Source: an uncultured Rubrobacteraceae bacterium (GTDB taxonomy: Bacteria > Actinomycetota > Rubrobacteria > Rubrobacterales > Rubrobacteraceae). Taken from it: a stretch of 7,713 nucleotides of DNA. Below the pieces are notes generated by a model. The model worked only from the letters and a program-made list of their open reading frames with translations, was not told where the DNA came from and did not search any database. Of this stretch, positions 1 through 5,448 are shown piece by piece. The stretch lies in assembly GCA_902806015.1 (NCBI GenBank), contig CADCUZ010000112.1:1-7713 (forward strand), written 5' to 3'. How positions within the stretch are numbered: the first letter of the stretch is position 1; every line of letters starts with the position of its first letter. The translations under genes and the position numbers were made by a program.

Positions 1-246
1 GCCGATCCGAGCCCCGTTCGCGTCCGTTGGCCACGGAAGCATTTTACTTGTTGTGCAACCCTTTCCCCCGTTTGCCTGCGAGCGTGGAAGCGAAATCCCC
101 CGGAGGTTTGTCCTATCGGGCGGGAGCGCGACGCCCCGGGTTCTCCCGAGGGGCCCGATCCGCGAGGACGGGTTGGGCGTGGGCCGAAACGGGCACCACT
201 GGGGGCAACGGCAGCGAGCAGCGACAGGGGTTGGTGAGCCTTTACC
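1..246. other. no recognisable gene; upstream region
   Basis: Frames are open here in several phases because of the high GC content, but none gives a recognisable protein. Plus-strand frames run through it from about position 27 and 53 without family motifs. One bulged GC-rich hairpin can form at 133-154 (GCCCC-GGG, loop TTCT, CCC-GA-GGGGC). It could end an upstream transcript, but it has no T tract. The stretch around 41-60 is less GC-rich and could hold a promoter, yet I cannot point to a convincing -35/-10 pair. Confidence 0.4.
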
Positions 247-531
247 ATGGCCGACCGGAGAGAAGAAGACGGGATGCGGCTCTTGCGGGCCATAGAAGAA
301 GAGCACTCAGAACGCCGCGAGGGGCAGCCGCTGCAGGCGCTCACTCCCGTGGTGCCCGAGGCCGCGGCGCCGCGCGTGGGGCTCGAGGGCGAGCGCTACG
401 AGGAGGCCGCGCGCTGGCTGGAAGAGCAGAACGCCATAGAAGGGGACGAGCGCACCGGGGACGTCGGGGGCAAACGGATGTACCTGATAACCTCGCGGGG
501 TGTCGAGATGCTGGGCGGGGGGCGCCCGTGA
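247..531 (+). CDS. small winged-helix-like hypothetical protein
   Basis: This encodes 94 residues, acidic and rich in Glu/Arg, with no signal peptide or membrane segment. Residues about 50-90 look like the end of a winged-helix domain: a helix with AARWLEEQ, an acidic linker, then MYLITSRGVEML, which resembles the wing strand and following helix (Y-x-I-T-x-x-G-x-x-x-L) common in small actinobacterial winged-helix proteins. The ATG at 247 is preceded by GGTGA at 233-237 (9-nt spacer), an acceptable ribosome site. The stop (529-531) overlaps the GTG start of the next, broken CBS gene as GTGA, so the two were probably translationally coupled. DNA binding is only inferred; the family is not recognised with certainty, and the protein may lack a partner now that its neighbour is damaged. 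Confidence 0.6.
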   Translation: MADRREEDGMRLLRAIEEEHSERREGQPLQALTPVVPEAAAPRVGLEGERYEEAARWLEEQNAIEGDERTGDVGGKRMYLITSRGVEMLGGGRP

Positions 532-852
532 CGGTCGCGGAGGGCGGCCCAAGCGACTTGGCGGAGGCCCGAGAGCTCCTGCGGCGCGCTCCGGAAGCGA
601 TGGTTTTCGGCGTGGTGCCCATAGACCCCTCGGCGAGCATAGGGGACGCCGCCGAGCAGGCGATCCTGCGGGAAAAGGGCCCCCTTCCGGTAGTGGGGGG
701 AGACAGGCTCCATGCCACGGTCACCGACTGGGATCACCGACCGGGCCATCAATCCATCGCGCGTGGCGGCCGAAGGGCGAGAGCCTAGGTCGACGACGGC
801 GCACGATATAGACCACCCACGAGCTCGTGTAAGGAGGCCGGCTCGTGGGTAG
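528..852 (+). pseudogene. CBS-domain protein, frameshifted and 3'-truncated
   Basis: Read from the GTG at 528, the frame gives 86 residues ending at 788. Residues about 25-66 match the first half of a CBS domain: VVPIDPSASIGDAAEQA, then GPLPVVGGDRL and ATVTD. After ATVTDWD the match stops, but it resumes one frame over from 733 as ITDRAINPSRVAAEGREP followed by RSTTAHDI, the usual CBS ending. Removing one unit of the 13-bp duplication at 721-746 restores a continuous 103-codon frame ending at the TAG at 850-852. CBS proteins usually carry two CBS motifs that bind adenosyl ligands; only one is present, so the second half appears lost after about position 812. The start overlaps the upstream stop (GTGA). 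An 86-residue product could still be made, but it would lack the last strand and helix of the fold. Sequencing error is the alternative explanation for the frameshift. Confidence 0.7.
721..746 (+). repeat. 13-bp imperfect tandem duplication causing a frameshift
   Basis: TCACCGACTGGGA (721-733) is followed directly by TCACCGACCGGGC (734-746), with 11 of 13 positions identical. Because 13 is not a multiple of 3, the second unit throws the CBS reading frame off by one. Deleting either unit rejoins the two halves of the domain at the conserved T-D-R step. Two mismatches suggest that the duplication is not brand new, or that it arose by slippage between sequences that were already similar. Confidence 0.75.
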
Positions 853-945
853 GCGGTCGTCCGATCCGACGAGGGCCTCTGGCCTTGTCGAGGTCGGTTG
901 CCGGAGGACCGACAGTCTGTTCGCGTCGAACAGGAAGGTGAAGTC
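812..945 (+). promoter_or_regulatory. structured leader upstream of dodecin (three hairpins)
   Basis: Three stems can form in succession. The first pairs ACCCACGAGC (815-824) with GCTCGTGGGT (841-850), 10 bp perfect, and its 16-nt loop contains the strong Shine-Dalgarno AAGGAGG (831-837). The second pairs 868-874 with 883-889 (7 bp, one G-U). The third pairs GTCGGT (893-898) with ACCGAC (908-913). A separate 12-bp palindrome, CACGAGCTCGTG at 818-829, offers an alternative fold or an operator-like site. It does not look like the FMN riboswitch. GC-rich DNA folds easily, so the function is unproven; the first stem could equally act as a terminator for the broken upstream gene, although no T tract follows. 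Confidence 0.4.
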
Positions 946-949
946 ATGA
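845..949 (+). CDS. possible 34-residue leader peptide before dodecin
   Basis: A GTG at 845 lies 7 nt after an excellent Shine-Dalgarno, AAGGAGG at 831-837, and opens a 34-codon frame (begins MGRRSSDPTRASGL, ends NRKVKS). Its TGA at 947-949 overlaps the dodecin ATG at 946-948 as ATGA, the arrangement seen in coupled genes. The ribosome site sits in the loop and the GTG in the 3' arm of the hairpin at 815-850, so initiation could be sensitive to folding. The peptide is Arg-rich and has no recognised family. The good ribosome site might instead be left over from a rearranged gene junction. I rate this as a candidate only. Confidence 0.3.
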   Translation: MGRRSSDPTRASGLVEVGCRRTDSLFASNRKVKS

Positions 950-1158
950 GCGTGGCGAGCGTCAACGGGATCAGCGCCGTCTCCCCGGACGGGTTCGAGG
1001 CGCCCGTAAGGGAGGCCATAGGCCGGGCCAACGAGACCCTGCGCAAGGTCCGGGGCGCCTGGGTCAAGGACATGAACGTCATGATCGAGGACGGGAACAT
1101 CACCGGCTACAAGGTGAATCTTGCGGTCACCTTCGTTCTGGAGGACACCGCCCCCTAG
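946..1158 (+). CDS. dodecin, small flavin-binding protein
   Basis: This encodes 70 residues, the normal dodecin length (about 65-75). Dodecins form hollow dodecamers that store or buffer flavins (FMN, FAD, riboflavin or lumichrome, depending on species) in the cytoplasm and shield the cell from flavin photochemistry. The family pattern is clear: a first beta strand, an amphipathic helix SPDGFEAPVREAIGRANETL, the step VRGAWVKDMNV containing Trp39, the residue whose equivalent stacks on the flavin ring, then GNITGYKVNLAVTFVLED. The ATG at 946 is preferred over an in-frame upstream TTG at 898 because AGGAAGG at 932-938 lies 7 nt before it and the protein then begins exactly where the fold begins. 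It is followed 23 nt later by the DUF2267 gene, probably in one transcript. The leader is unusually structured. Confidence 0.92.
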   Translation: MSVASVNGISAVSPDGFEAPVREAIGRANETLRKVRGAWVKDMNVMIEDGNITGYKVNLAVTFVLEDTAP

Positions 1159-1181
1159 GGGGGCGAGAGGAGGGACGCTAC

Positions 1182-1568
1182 GTGAACGGCGAGCGATTCG
1201 TCGCCGAGGTCAAGAACCTCGCGGAAGTGGATAGCAACGAGAGGGCGCGAGAGGCCGTCCGCGCCACGCTCGAGACGCTCGGGGAGAGGCTGGCCGGCAA
1301 CGAGCCTTCGAACCTGGCCGCCCAGCTCCCGCCCGAGGTCGCCCCCTTCGTCGAAGGGGAAGGGGGCCGGGAGGCCTTTGCCGTGGAGGAGTTCTACGGG
1401 CGGGTGGCCCGGAAGGAGGGCGTCGACGAGGAGGAGGCCGTCAAGCACGCCAGGGCGGTGGCCACCGTGCTGCAGACGGCCGTGACGGGCGGAGAGCTCG
1501 GGGACGTGCGCTCCCAGCTCGGCAAGGGCTACGGAGAGCTCTTCGGCCAGCCGGGGTCTTCCGCTTAG
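1182..1568 (+). CDS. DUF2267 family protein
   Basis: This encodes 128 residues starting at a GTG, with AGGAGG at 1168-1173 eight nt upstream. The pattern fits DUF2267: repeated helical segments with EAVRATLETLGERLAGNE, LAAQLPPEVAPF, a middle AVEEFYGRVARKEGV segment, then HARAVATVLQTAVTGGEL and DVRSQLGKGYGELF. The two halves (ATLETLGERL...AAQLP and ATVLQTAVTGGEL...SQLGKGYGELF) look like an internal duplication, typical of the family. The protein is soluble and acidic, with no signal or membrane segment. The biochemical role of DUF2267 is not established; such genes often sit with stress and redox genes in actinobacteria and proteobacteria, which agrees with dodecin 23 nt upstream. The two are probably cotranscribed. 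Confidence 0.85.
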   Translation: MNGERFVAEVKNLAEVDSNERAREAVRATLETLGERLAGNEPSNLAAQLPPEVAPFVEGEGGREAFAVEEFYGRVARKEGVDEEEAVKHARAVATVLQTAVTGGELGDVRSQLGKGYGELFGQPGSSA

Positions 1569-1672
1569 AGAGAGCCTTGCCACCGCGCCACGTAGAGAGC
1601 CTTCGGTAGACCCTTTCGTCCCGGTCCGACGCAGAAGGATTCGTCGGGGCTAGCAGATCGCCGAGACGGCCC

Positions 1673-1686
1673 GACCCTTGCGGGTC
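1673..1686. terminator. weak hairpin between convergent gene ends
   Basis: GACCC (1673-1677), loop TTGC, GGGTC (1682-1686) forms a 5-bp GC-rich stem with a tetraloop. It lies between the plus-strand DUF2267 gene (ending 1568) and the stop of the minus-strand pseudogene (1685-1687). The position is right for a shared terminator, but there is no T run on either side. The gap 1569-1672 also contains the 10-bp direct repeat AGAGAGCCTT at 1569-1578 and 1594-1603, with no evident function. Confidence 0.3.
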
Positions 1687-1966
1687 AACAACCCGGATAC
1701 GGCGGGAAACCGAAGGCCTGGGTCCCCCAGAGCTCCACGACGTGGTAGGGTCGCCCGAAGCTTTCCTGTTCGAGGATTTCCTGTTCGAGGACGGGCAGGC
1801 TCACTTTGAAGACCGGGATGCCGTCCGGGGTGACGCGCTCGAAAGGTCCCCTGTGGGCGTGTCCGTGGAAGGCTACCACTGCGCCGCCGTCGTCCAGGGC
1901 CACCGCCAGGCGGTCCGTGCCGAGGAAGGCGTGTATCTCGGGCGGCTCCTCCTCGACGGTGGCATT
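1685..1966 (-). pseudogene. 3' fragment of a calcineurin-like metallophosphoesterase
   Basis: On the minus strand, the frame ending at the TGA at 1685-1687 reads, from about 1966, NATVEEEPPEIHAFLGTDRL, then AVALDDGGAVVAFHGHAHRG and TPDGIPVFKVSLPVL. GEPPEI-x-FLGS, a metal-binding G-H-x-H, and the strand GIPV(Y/F)NV are the C-terminal hallmarks of small stand-alone bacterial metallophosphoesterases. The N-terminal metal-ligand blocks (D-x-H, GDxxD, GNH) are absent, because the fragment is joined to the front of a kinase gene in another frame. It carries an in-frame 15-bp tandem duplication giving LEQEI-LEQES. It has no start or ribosome site of its own apart from an internal ATG at 1903, so a stable enzyme is unlikely. 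The fragment represents roughly the last third of such a protein. Confidence 0.65.
1762..1791 (-). repeat. 15-bp perfect tandem duplication
   Basis: TTTCCTGTTCGAGGA occurs twice head to tail (1762-1776 and 1777-1791) without a mismatch. On the minus strand it encodes LEQEI followed by LEQES, inserting five residues into the C-terminal region of the metallophosphoesterase remnant without changing frame. The perfect identity points to a recent slippage event. Confidence 0.85.
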
Positions 1967-2361
1967 GCTCGTTCATGCGGTCTATGACCTCCGCGGGTAC
2001 GGGATCGGCTGAGTCGCGGTTGCGCTCGTGGCACCCATAGAGGCGTTCCGAGCACGAACGCCTCTATGGGCGCTTCGTGATCCCGGGCGATCCCGAGCCA
2101 CGGCGCCCTCCGCCTCCCGGTCGTGTTGGTCGCGTCCACCACAACCGAGTGCCCGCCCAAGAGCAACGCCCTCACCGTCAGCTCGGCGTTCGCCCACACC
2201 AGGGGCTCGGCGGGCGGGTGGTGCCCCCGCCCGTGCAGGGCGCGGCGCACGTCGTCGGGGTACGCCCTCACCCATCCGGCCTCCTGCAAGCCCCTGGCGT
2301 AGGTGGTCTTGCCGCTCTTGGGCAACCCGCACATGATCGCCAGACGCGCCGCGTCGGACAC
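1965..2361 (-). pseudogene. P-loop kinase (AAA_33/polynucleotide-kinase-like), broken
   Basis: From a GTG at 2361, preceded by GGAAGGA, the frame begins VSDAARLAIMCGLPKSGKTT: a Walker A motif at residues 12-20. It continues with a typical kinase core: RAYPDDVRRALHG (lid/acceptor region) and SVVVDATNTT-x-RRAPWL, as in AAA_33 kinases that phosphorylate small molecules or polynucleotide 5' ends. After EAPIEAFVLGTPL the frame fails. The expected continuation, CHERNRDSADPVPAEVIDRM, lies one frame over, directly after the inverted repeat at 2034-2070. That second frame in turn ends at RMNEQ, where the metallophosphoesterase tail begins in a third frame. Frame 1 alone would run to 1873 and give a nonsense tail. 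The original substrate cannot be told. It is divergent from the archease/RtcB operon 470 bp away, so it once may have belonged to an RNA-end-processing neighbourhood; that is inference. Confidence 0.7.
2031..2073. repeat. 15-bp perfect inverted repeat at the kinase frameshift
   Basis: CCCATAGAGGCGTTC (2034-2048) and GAACGCCTCTATGGG (2056-2070) are exact reverse complements separated by the 7-nt loop CGAGCAC. Two more pairs form beyond one mismatch (2031-2032 with 2072-2073). Such a long perfect hairpin inside a coding region is unexpected. On the minus strand the first arm encodes conserved kinase sequence (APIEAF), while the second arm falls exactly where the family match is lost and the frame shifts. 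A copied-back arm from template switching would explain both. It is not placed as a terminator for any gene I recognise. Confidence 0.85.
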
Positions 2362-2829
2362 TTTGCTCGTTCCTTCCGGGCTTCGCCGGTCGGATATCTC
2401 TCTTGGCCTCCCCTGTGCCTGGCTTTCTGAGTGCCTAACCGGTAGCGTAGCTCCTCGAAGCGCGCCTTGCTGGGGAAGGGGCACCGTGGATAGGAGCCGG
2501 AAGGCCGCTGGAGACGCGGTGGGTATTCGGTTCGCGAGACGGTGGTGATCCGGGTCCCGTCAGACCGGAGTTCCTCCCGACACAACGGCCGATGTAAGCT
2601 CGCACGGAGCGACCGTGCCGACGTTAGCGCCCGTCTCGGCGCGGGTACCGAAGATCCAGAAGAGACGGCCGCGAGCGAGGGTGGAAGACGTGCGCACGAC
2701 GGGACGCTTTGCAGAAGGATGGACGAGCACCACGCCAAACCGTTGCCGGGGGGCGCCGGGAACCACGGGACGCGAAGGTTGGGGGACGCGGGGGGAGCGG
2801 GTTGTGGGCTTGCTTCCGTCCGAGACGCG
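2362..2829. other. 468-bp region without a recognisable gene
   Basis: This separates the minus-strand kinase remnant from archease. The plus-strand frame that contains archease stays open upstream to a start at 2542, but that stretch (Arg/Gly-rich, DRADVSARLGAG and so on) has no family resemblance. On the minus strand a short segment reading ARFEELRYRLG near 2430-2465 looks protein-like, but I could not assign it. I see no tRNA, no clear terminator and no convincing promoter, although the promoter of the archease/RtcB operon should lie here. The octamer GGGACGCG occurs in two copies shortly before archease (around 2768 and 2783). Confidence 0.45.
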
Positions 2830-3252
2830 ATGATCCGGATGCTGGACCACACGGCGGACGTCGGCTTCGAGCTGGAGGCTCCGACGCTCGAGGACCTCTT
2901 CGACGAGGCCCGACAGGCGTTGCTCGTGACGATGTTCGAGGAGCCCCCGGAGGGAGGGGAGAGGGAGCACGTCGTGCGGTTGTGGGCTTCCGACCGTGAG
3001 ACCCTCCTGGTTCGGTGGATAAACGAGCTGGTCTTCCTCGTGCAAGACGAGGGGTTCGTCCCGGTCCTTGCGGACGTTCGGATCGAAGAAACCGGCGGAG
3101 GGGCCTTCTCCCTCGAAACGAGCCTGACCGGAGCCCCGCTCGACCTCGAGGGCCACGGGTGGCAGGGCGAGGTAAAGAGCGCGACCTTTCACGGGCTCGA
3201 CGTGGCGCGCGGGGGCGAAGGCTGGCAGGCGCGGGTGATCCTGGATGTATGA
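2830..3252 (+). CDS. archease, activator of RtcB RNA ligase
   Basis: This encodes 140 residues, the usual archease length. Archease promotes guanylylation and multiple turnover of RtcB and widens its nucleotide use. Family marks are plain: the N-terminal MIRMLDHTADVGFELEAPTL, with conserved Asp6, His7 and Asp10, then LFDEARQALLVTMFE, the block ETLLVRWINELVFLVQDEGF, EVKSATFHGLDV, and the C-terminal strand RVILDV whose Asp139 corresponds to the essential acidic residue near the end of known archeases. The ATG at 2830 is chosen because the fold begins there; there is no good Shine-Dalgarno before it, and the frame is open further upstream, so a longer N-terminus or a leaderless transcript cannot be excluded. 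rtcB follows after 33 nt. The order archease-rtcB is a common pairing and supports cotranscription and joint function. Confidence 0.93.
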   Translation: MIRMLDHTADVGFELEAPTLEDLFDEARQALLVTMFEEPPEGGEREHVVRLWASDRETLLVRWINELVFLVQDEGFVPVLADVRIEETGGGAFSLETSLTGAPLDLEGHGWQGEVKSATFHGLDVARGGEGWQARVILDV

Positions 3253-3285
3253 CGCGAGCGGCACACCACCGAGGAGGAGCGACAG

Positions 3286-4740
3286 ATGAACATAGAGCAC
3301 GTCTCCGGGTTCAAGTACCGCATCCCCAAAGAGGGGAAGATGCGGGTGGACGCCACCTTCTACGCCTCGGAGGCCATCCTCGAAGACCTCAAGAGCGAGG
3401 ATTACGCATCCCTGCGGCAGATCTGCAACGTGGCGACGCTGCCCGGGGTGGTCGAGCCGGCCCTGACCATGCCCGACATCCACTGGGGCTACGGTTTCCC
3501 CATAGGCGGGGTCGCGGCCTTCGACCCGGAGGAAGGGGGCGTGGTCAGCCCCGGCGGGGTCGGTTTCGACATCAACTGCGGGGTGCGGCTCCTGGTCGCC
3601 GAGCTCGGCCGCGAGGAGGTCGACCCGGGCGAGGGCCGCATGGTCGAGGACCCGCAAAAGAACCGCCTGGCGGACGCGCTCTACGAGAGAGCGCCGTCCG
3701 GGGTGGGCAAGGGCCGTAAGGATACCGGTTTTAGCAGGGAAGACCTCGAGGAGATCCTGGTCGGGGGGGCCGGAGCGCTGGTGGAGCGCGGGTACGGGGA
3801 GGCAGAGGATCTCGAGAACATCGAGTCGGAAGGACGACTGCCCGGCGCCGATACCGGGGCCGTCTCCGACCGGGCCTACCAGCGAGGCGTCTCCCAACTC
3901 GGAACTTTAGGGTCCGGCAACCACTTCCTCGAGGTGCAGTACGTGGACGAGGTCTACGACGAGGAGGCGGCCCGGGCCTACGGGCTCGCCGTCGGGAAGG
4001 TCACGGTCCTGATACACTCCGGCTCCCGGGGTCTCGGGCATCAGGTCTGCCAGGACCACGTCGAGCGCTGCATGGCCGCCGCCGACAAGTACGGCATAGG
4101 GCTCGAAGACCGCCAGCTCGCCGCGGCCCCCATAAGGAGCCCCGAGGGGGAGGCTTACCTGGGGGCGATGGCGGCGGCGGCCAATTTCGCCTTCGCCAAC
4201 CGCCAGCTCATCACCCACTTTACGAGGGAAGCCTTCCGGAGGGCGGGGTTTGAGGAGCATCGCTTGAAGGTGCTCTATGACCTGGCGCACAACAACGCCA
4301 AGCTCGAGGAGCACGTTGGGGCCGGCGAGGTCCTGGTGCACCGCAAGGGCGCCACCCGCGCCTTCGGCCCCGGCAACGAGGAACTGCCGGAGCGCTACCG
4401 CCCGGTGGGACAACCGGTCCTGGTGCCGGGGGACATGGGCCGCTACTCCTTCGTTTTGGCCGGCACCGAAGGGGCCATGAGCGAGACCTTCGGCTCCAGC
4501 GCCCACGGGGCGGGGCGCAAGATGGGTCGTAAAAAGGCGAAGAAGGCGGCGAAGGGCCGCAACCTCAAGCGGGAGCTGGAGGACAGGGGCGTCCTGATCC
4601 GCGCCGCCAACCGGGCCACCATAGACGAAGAGATGCCCGAAGCCTACAAGGACGCGACCGAGGTAGTGGACACGACCGACGGGGCGGGCATAGGCAAGAA
4701 GGTGGCCCGCCTGCGGCCCCTGATCGTGGTCAAGGGTTAA
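3286..4740 (+). CDS. rtcB: RtcB, GTP-dependent RNA-splicing ligase
   Basis: This encodes 484 residues, full length for the long archaeal/bacterial RtcB type. RtcB joins RNA 3'-phosphate or 2',3'-cyclic phosphate ends to 5'-OH ends using GTP and Mn2+, and acts in tRNA repair or splicing and in stress-cleaved RNA repair. Catalytic features are intact: GGVGFDINCGVR with Asp95 and Cys98, the same numbering as the Pyrococcus enzyme; GSGNHF with Asn212 and His213; IHSGSRGLGH with His244; LAHNNAK with His335; VHRKGATRAFGPG around His352; and AHGAGRKMGR with His407, the residue that is guanylylated. The C-terminal Lys in VVKG is present. No intein interrupts it. GAGGAGGAG at 3271-3279 is a strong ribosome site 6 nt before the ATG. 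The next gene starts 3 nt after the stop, so the operon continues into the phosphoribosyltransferase. Confidence 0.97.
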   Translation: MNIEHVSGFKYRIPKEGKMRVDATFYASEAILEDLKSEDYASLRQICNVATLPGVVEPALTMPDIHWGYGFPIGGVAAFDPEEGGVVSPGGVGFDINCGVRLLVAELGREEVDPGEGRMVEDPQKNRLADALYERAPSGVGKGRKDTGFSREDLEEILVGGAGALVERGYGEAEDLENIESEGRLPGADTGAVSDRAYQRGVSQLGTLGSGNHFLEVQYVDEVYDEEAARAYGLAVGKVTVLIHSGSRGLGHQVCQDHVERCMAAADKYGIGLEDRQLAAAPIRSPEGEAYLGAMAAAANFAFANRQLITHFTREAFRRAGFEEHRLKVLYDLAHNNAKLEEHVGAGEVLVHRKGATRAFGPGNEELPERYRPVGQPVLVPGDMGRYSFVLAGTEGAMSETFGSSAHGAGRKMGRKKAKKAAKGRNLKRELEDRGVLIRAANRATIDEEMPEAYKDATEVVDTTDGAGIGKKVARLRPLIVVKG

Positions 4741-4743
4741 GCG

Positions 4744-5445
4744 ATGGAACTCGGCATGGGGGGCGGTGGCCCGTTCAGGGACAGGGAAGACGCCGGACGG
4801 AGGCTCGCCGAGAGGCTGGCCGGGTACCGGGACGAGGGCCCGGTGGTCCTCGCCCTGCCGCGGGGCGGGGTGCCGGTGGGGTATAAGATCTCCCGCACTT
4901 TAGGAGCCCCGCTGGACGTCTTTGTCGCGTGCAAGCTCGGCGCGCCGGACCAACCCGAGCTCGGCATCGGCGCCGCCGCGCAGGGCGGGGTGCGCGTCCT
5001 CAACGAGGACGCCTTGGAGGCCCTAGCCATCCCCGAAGGCTACATCGCGCGGGCCGCGGAGGAGAAGACGGCGGAGATAGAGCGGCATCTCGAGCTCTTG
5101 CGCGGAGAGCGGCCCGAGCCCGAGGTTCGGGGGCGGGCCGCGATCCTGGTGGACGACGGCCTCGCTACCGGCGTGACGGCCCGGGCGGCGGTCGCGGCGC
5201 TCCGCTCGCACGATCCGCGCCGCCTCGTCCTCGCCGTGCCCGTGTGCGCCGCCCAGACGGCGAAGATCCTGCGCTCCGAGGTCGACGAGCTGGTCTGCCT
5301 GGAGGCTCCCGCCGACCTCGGGGCCATCGGCCTCTGGTACGAAGACTTCTACCAGGTGCCCGACGAGGAGGTTGTCGGGTTGCTGGAGCGCGCCAGACGG
5401 AAGCGGGACGGGCGCGGCGCGACCGGCCCGGAGAGGGGGGCTTGA
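4744..5445 (+). CDS. phosphoribosyltransferase (Rv0571c N-terminal type)
   Basis: This encodes 233 residues and is a type I PRTase fold protein. The signature AILVDDGLATGVTAR (Asp137-Asp138, PRPP-binding loop up to Thr145) is intact, preceded by the strand VVLALPRGGVPVGY (pyrophosphate loop region, residues 34-47), LGAPLDVFVACKLGAP and GIGAAAQGGVRVLNE. The start of the protein, PFRDREDAGRRLAERL, is typical of this subfamily, in which the acceptor base or other substrate is unknown. The ATG at 4744 lies 3 nt after the rtcB stop; AAGGG just before that stop can serve as ribosome site, and an ATG at 4756 is a possible alternative. The next gene, a hydrolase, follows after 3 nt. In mycobacteria the two domains occur as one polypeptide (Rv0571c-like), so a joint reaction is likely. 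The function within an RtcB operon is inference. Confidence 0.88.
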   Translation: MELGMGGGGPFRDREDAGRRLAERLAGYRDEGPVVLALPRGGVPVGYKISRTLGAPLDVFVACKLGAPDQPELGIGAAAQGGVRVLNEDALEALAIPEGYIARAAEEKTAEIERHLELLRGERPEPEVRGRAAILVDDGLATGVTARAAVAALRSHDPRRLVLAVPVCAAQTAKILRSEVDELVCLEAPADLGAIGLWYEDFYQVPDEEVVGLLERARRKRDGRGATGPERGA

Positions 5446-5448
5446 GCG

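Noticed and set aside
27..788. Long plus-strand open frame of 253 codons
   Set aside because: Only the part after 528 resembles a protein (CBS); the earlier part is out of frame with the winged-helix-like gene at 247-531 and is Arg/Gly-rich GC noise.
812..945. FMN riboswitch upstream of dodecin
   Set aside because: I do not see the conserved core of the FMN aptamer, and the hairpins do not follow its multi-stem junction plan.
1569..1603. 10-bp direct repeat AGAGAGCCTT
   Set aside because: It is short, occurs only twice and has no associated element or palindrome; most likely chance.
2542..2829. N-terminal extension of archease from an upstream start at 2542
   Set aside because: The extra 96 residues have no family resemblance, and archease folds begin at MIRMLDHTADVG; kept only as a small uncertainty.
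2560..3897. 445-codon open frame on the minus strand
   Set aside because: It is antisense to archease and rtcB, both unmistakable by catalytic motifs. Long antisense frames are expected in high-GC genes.
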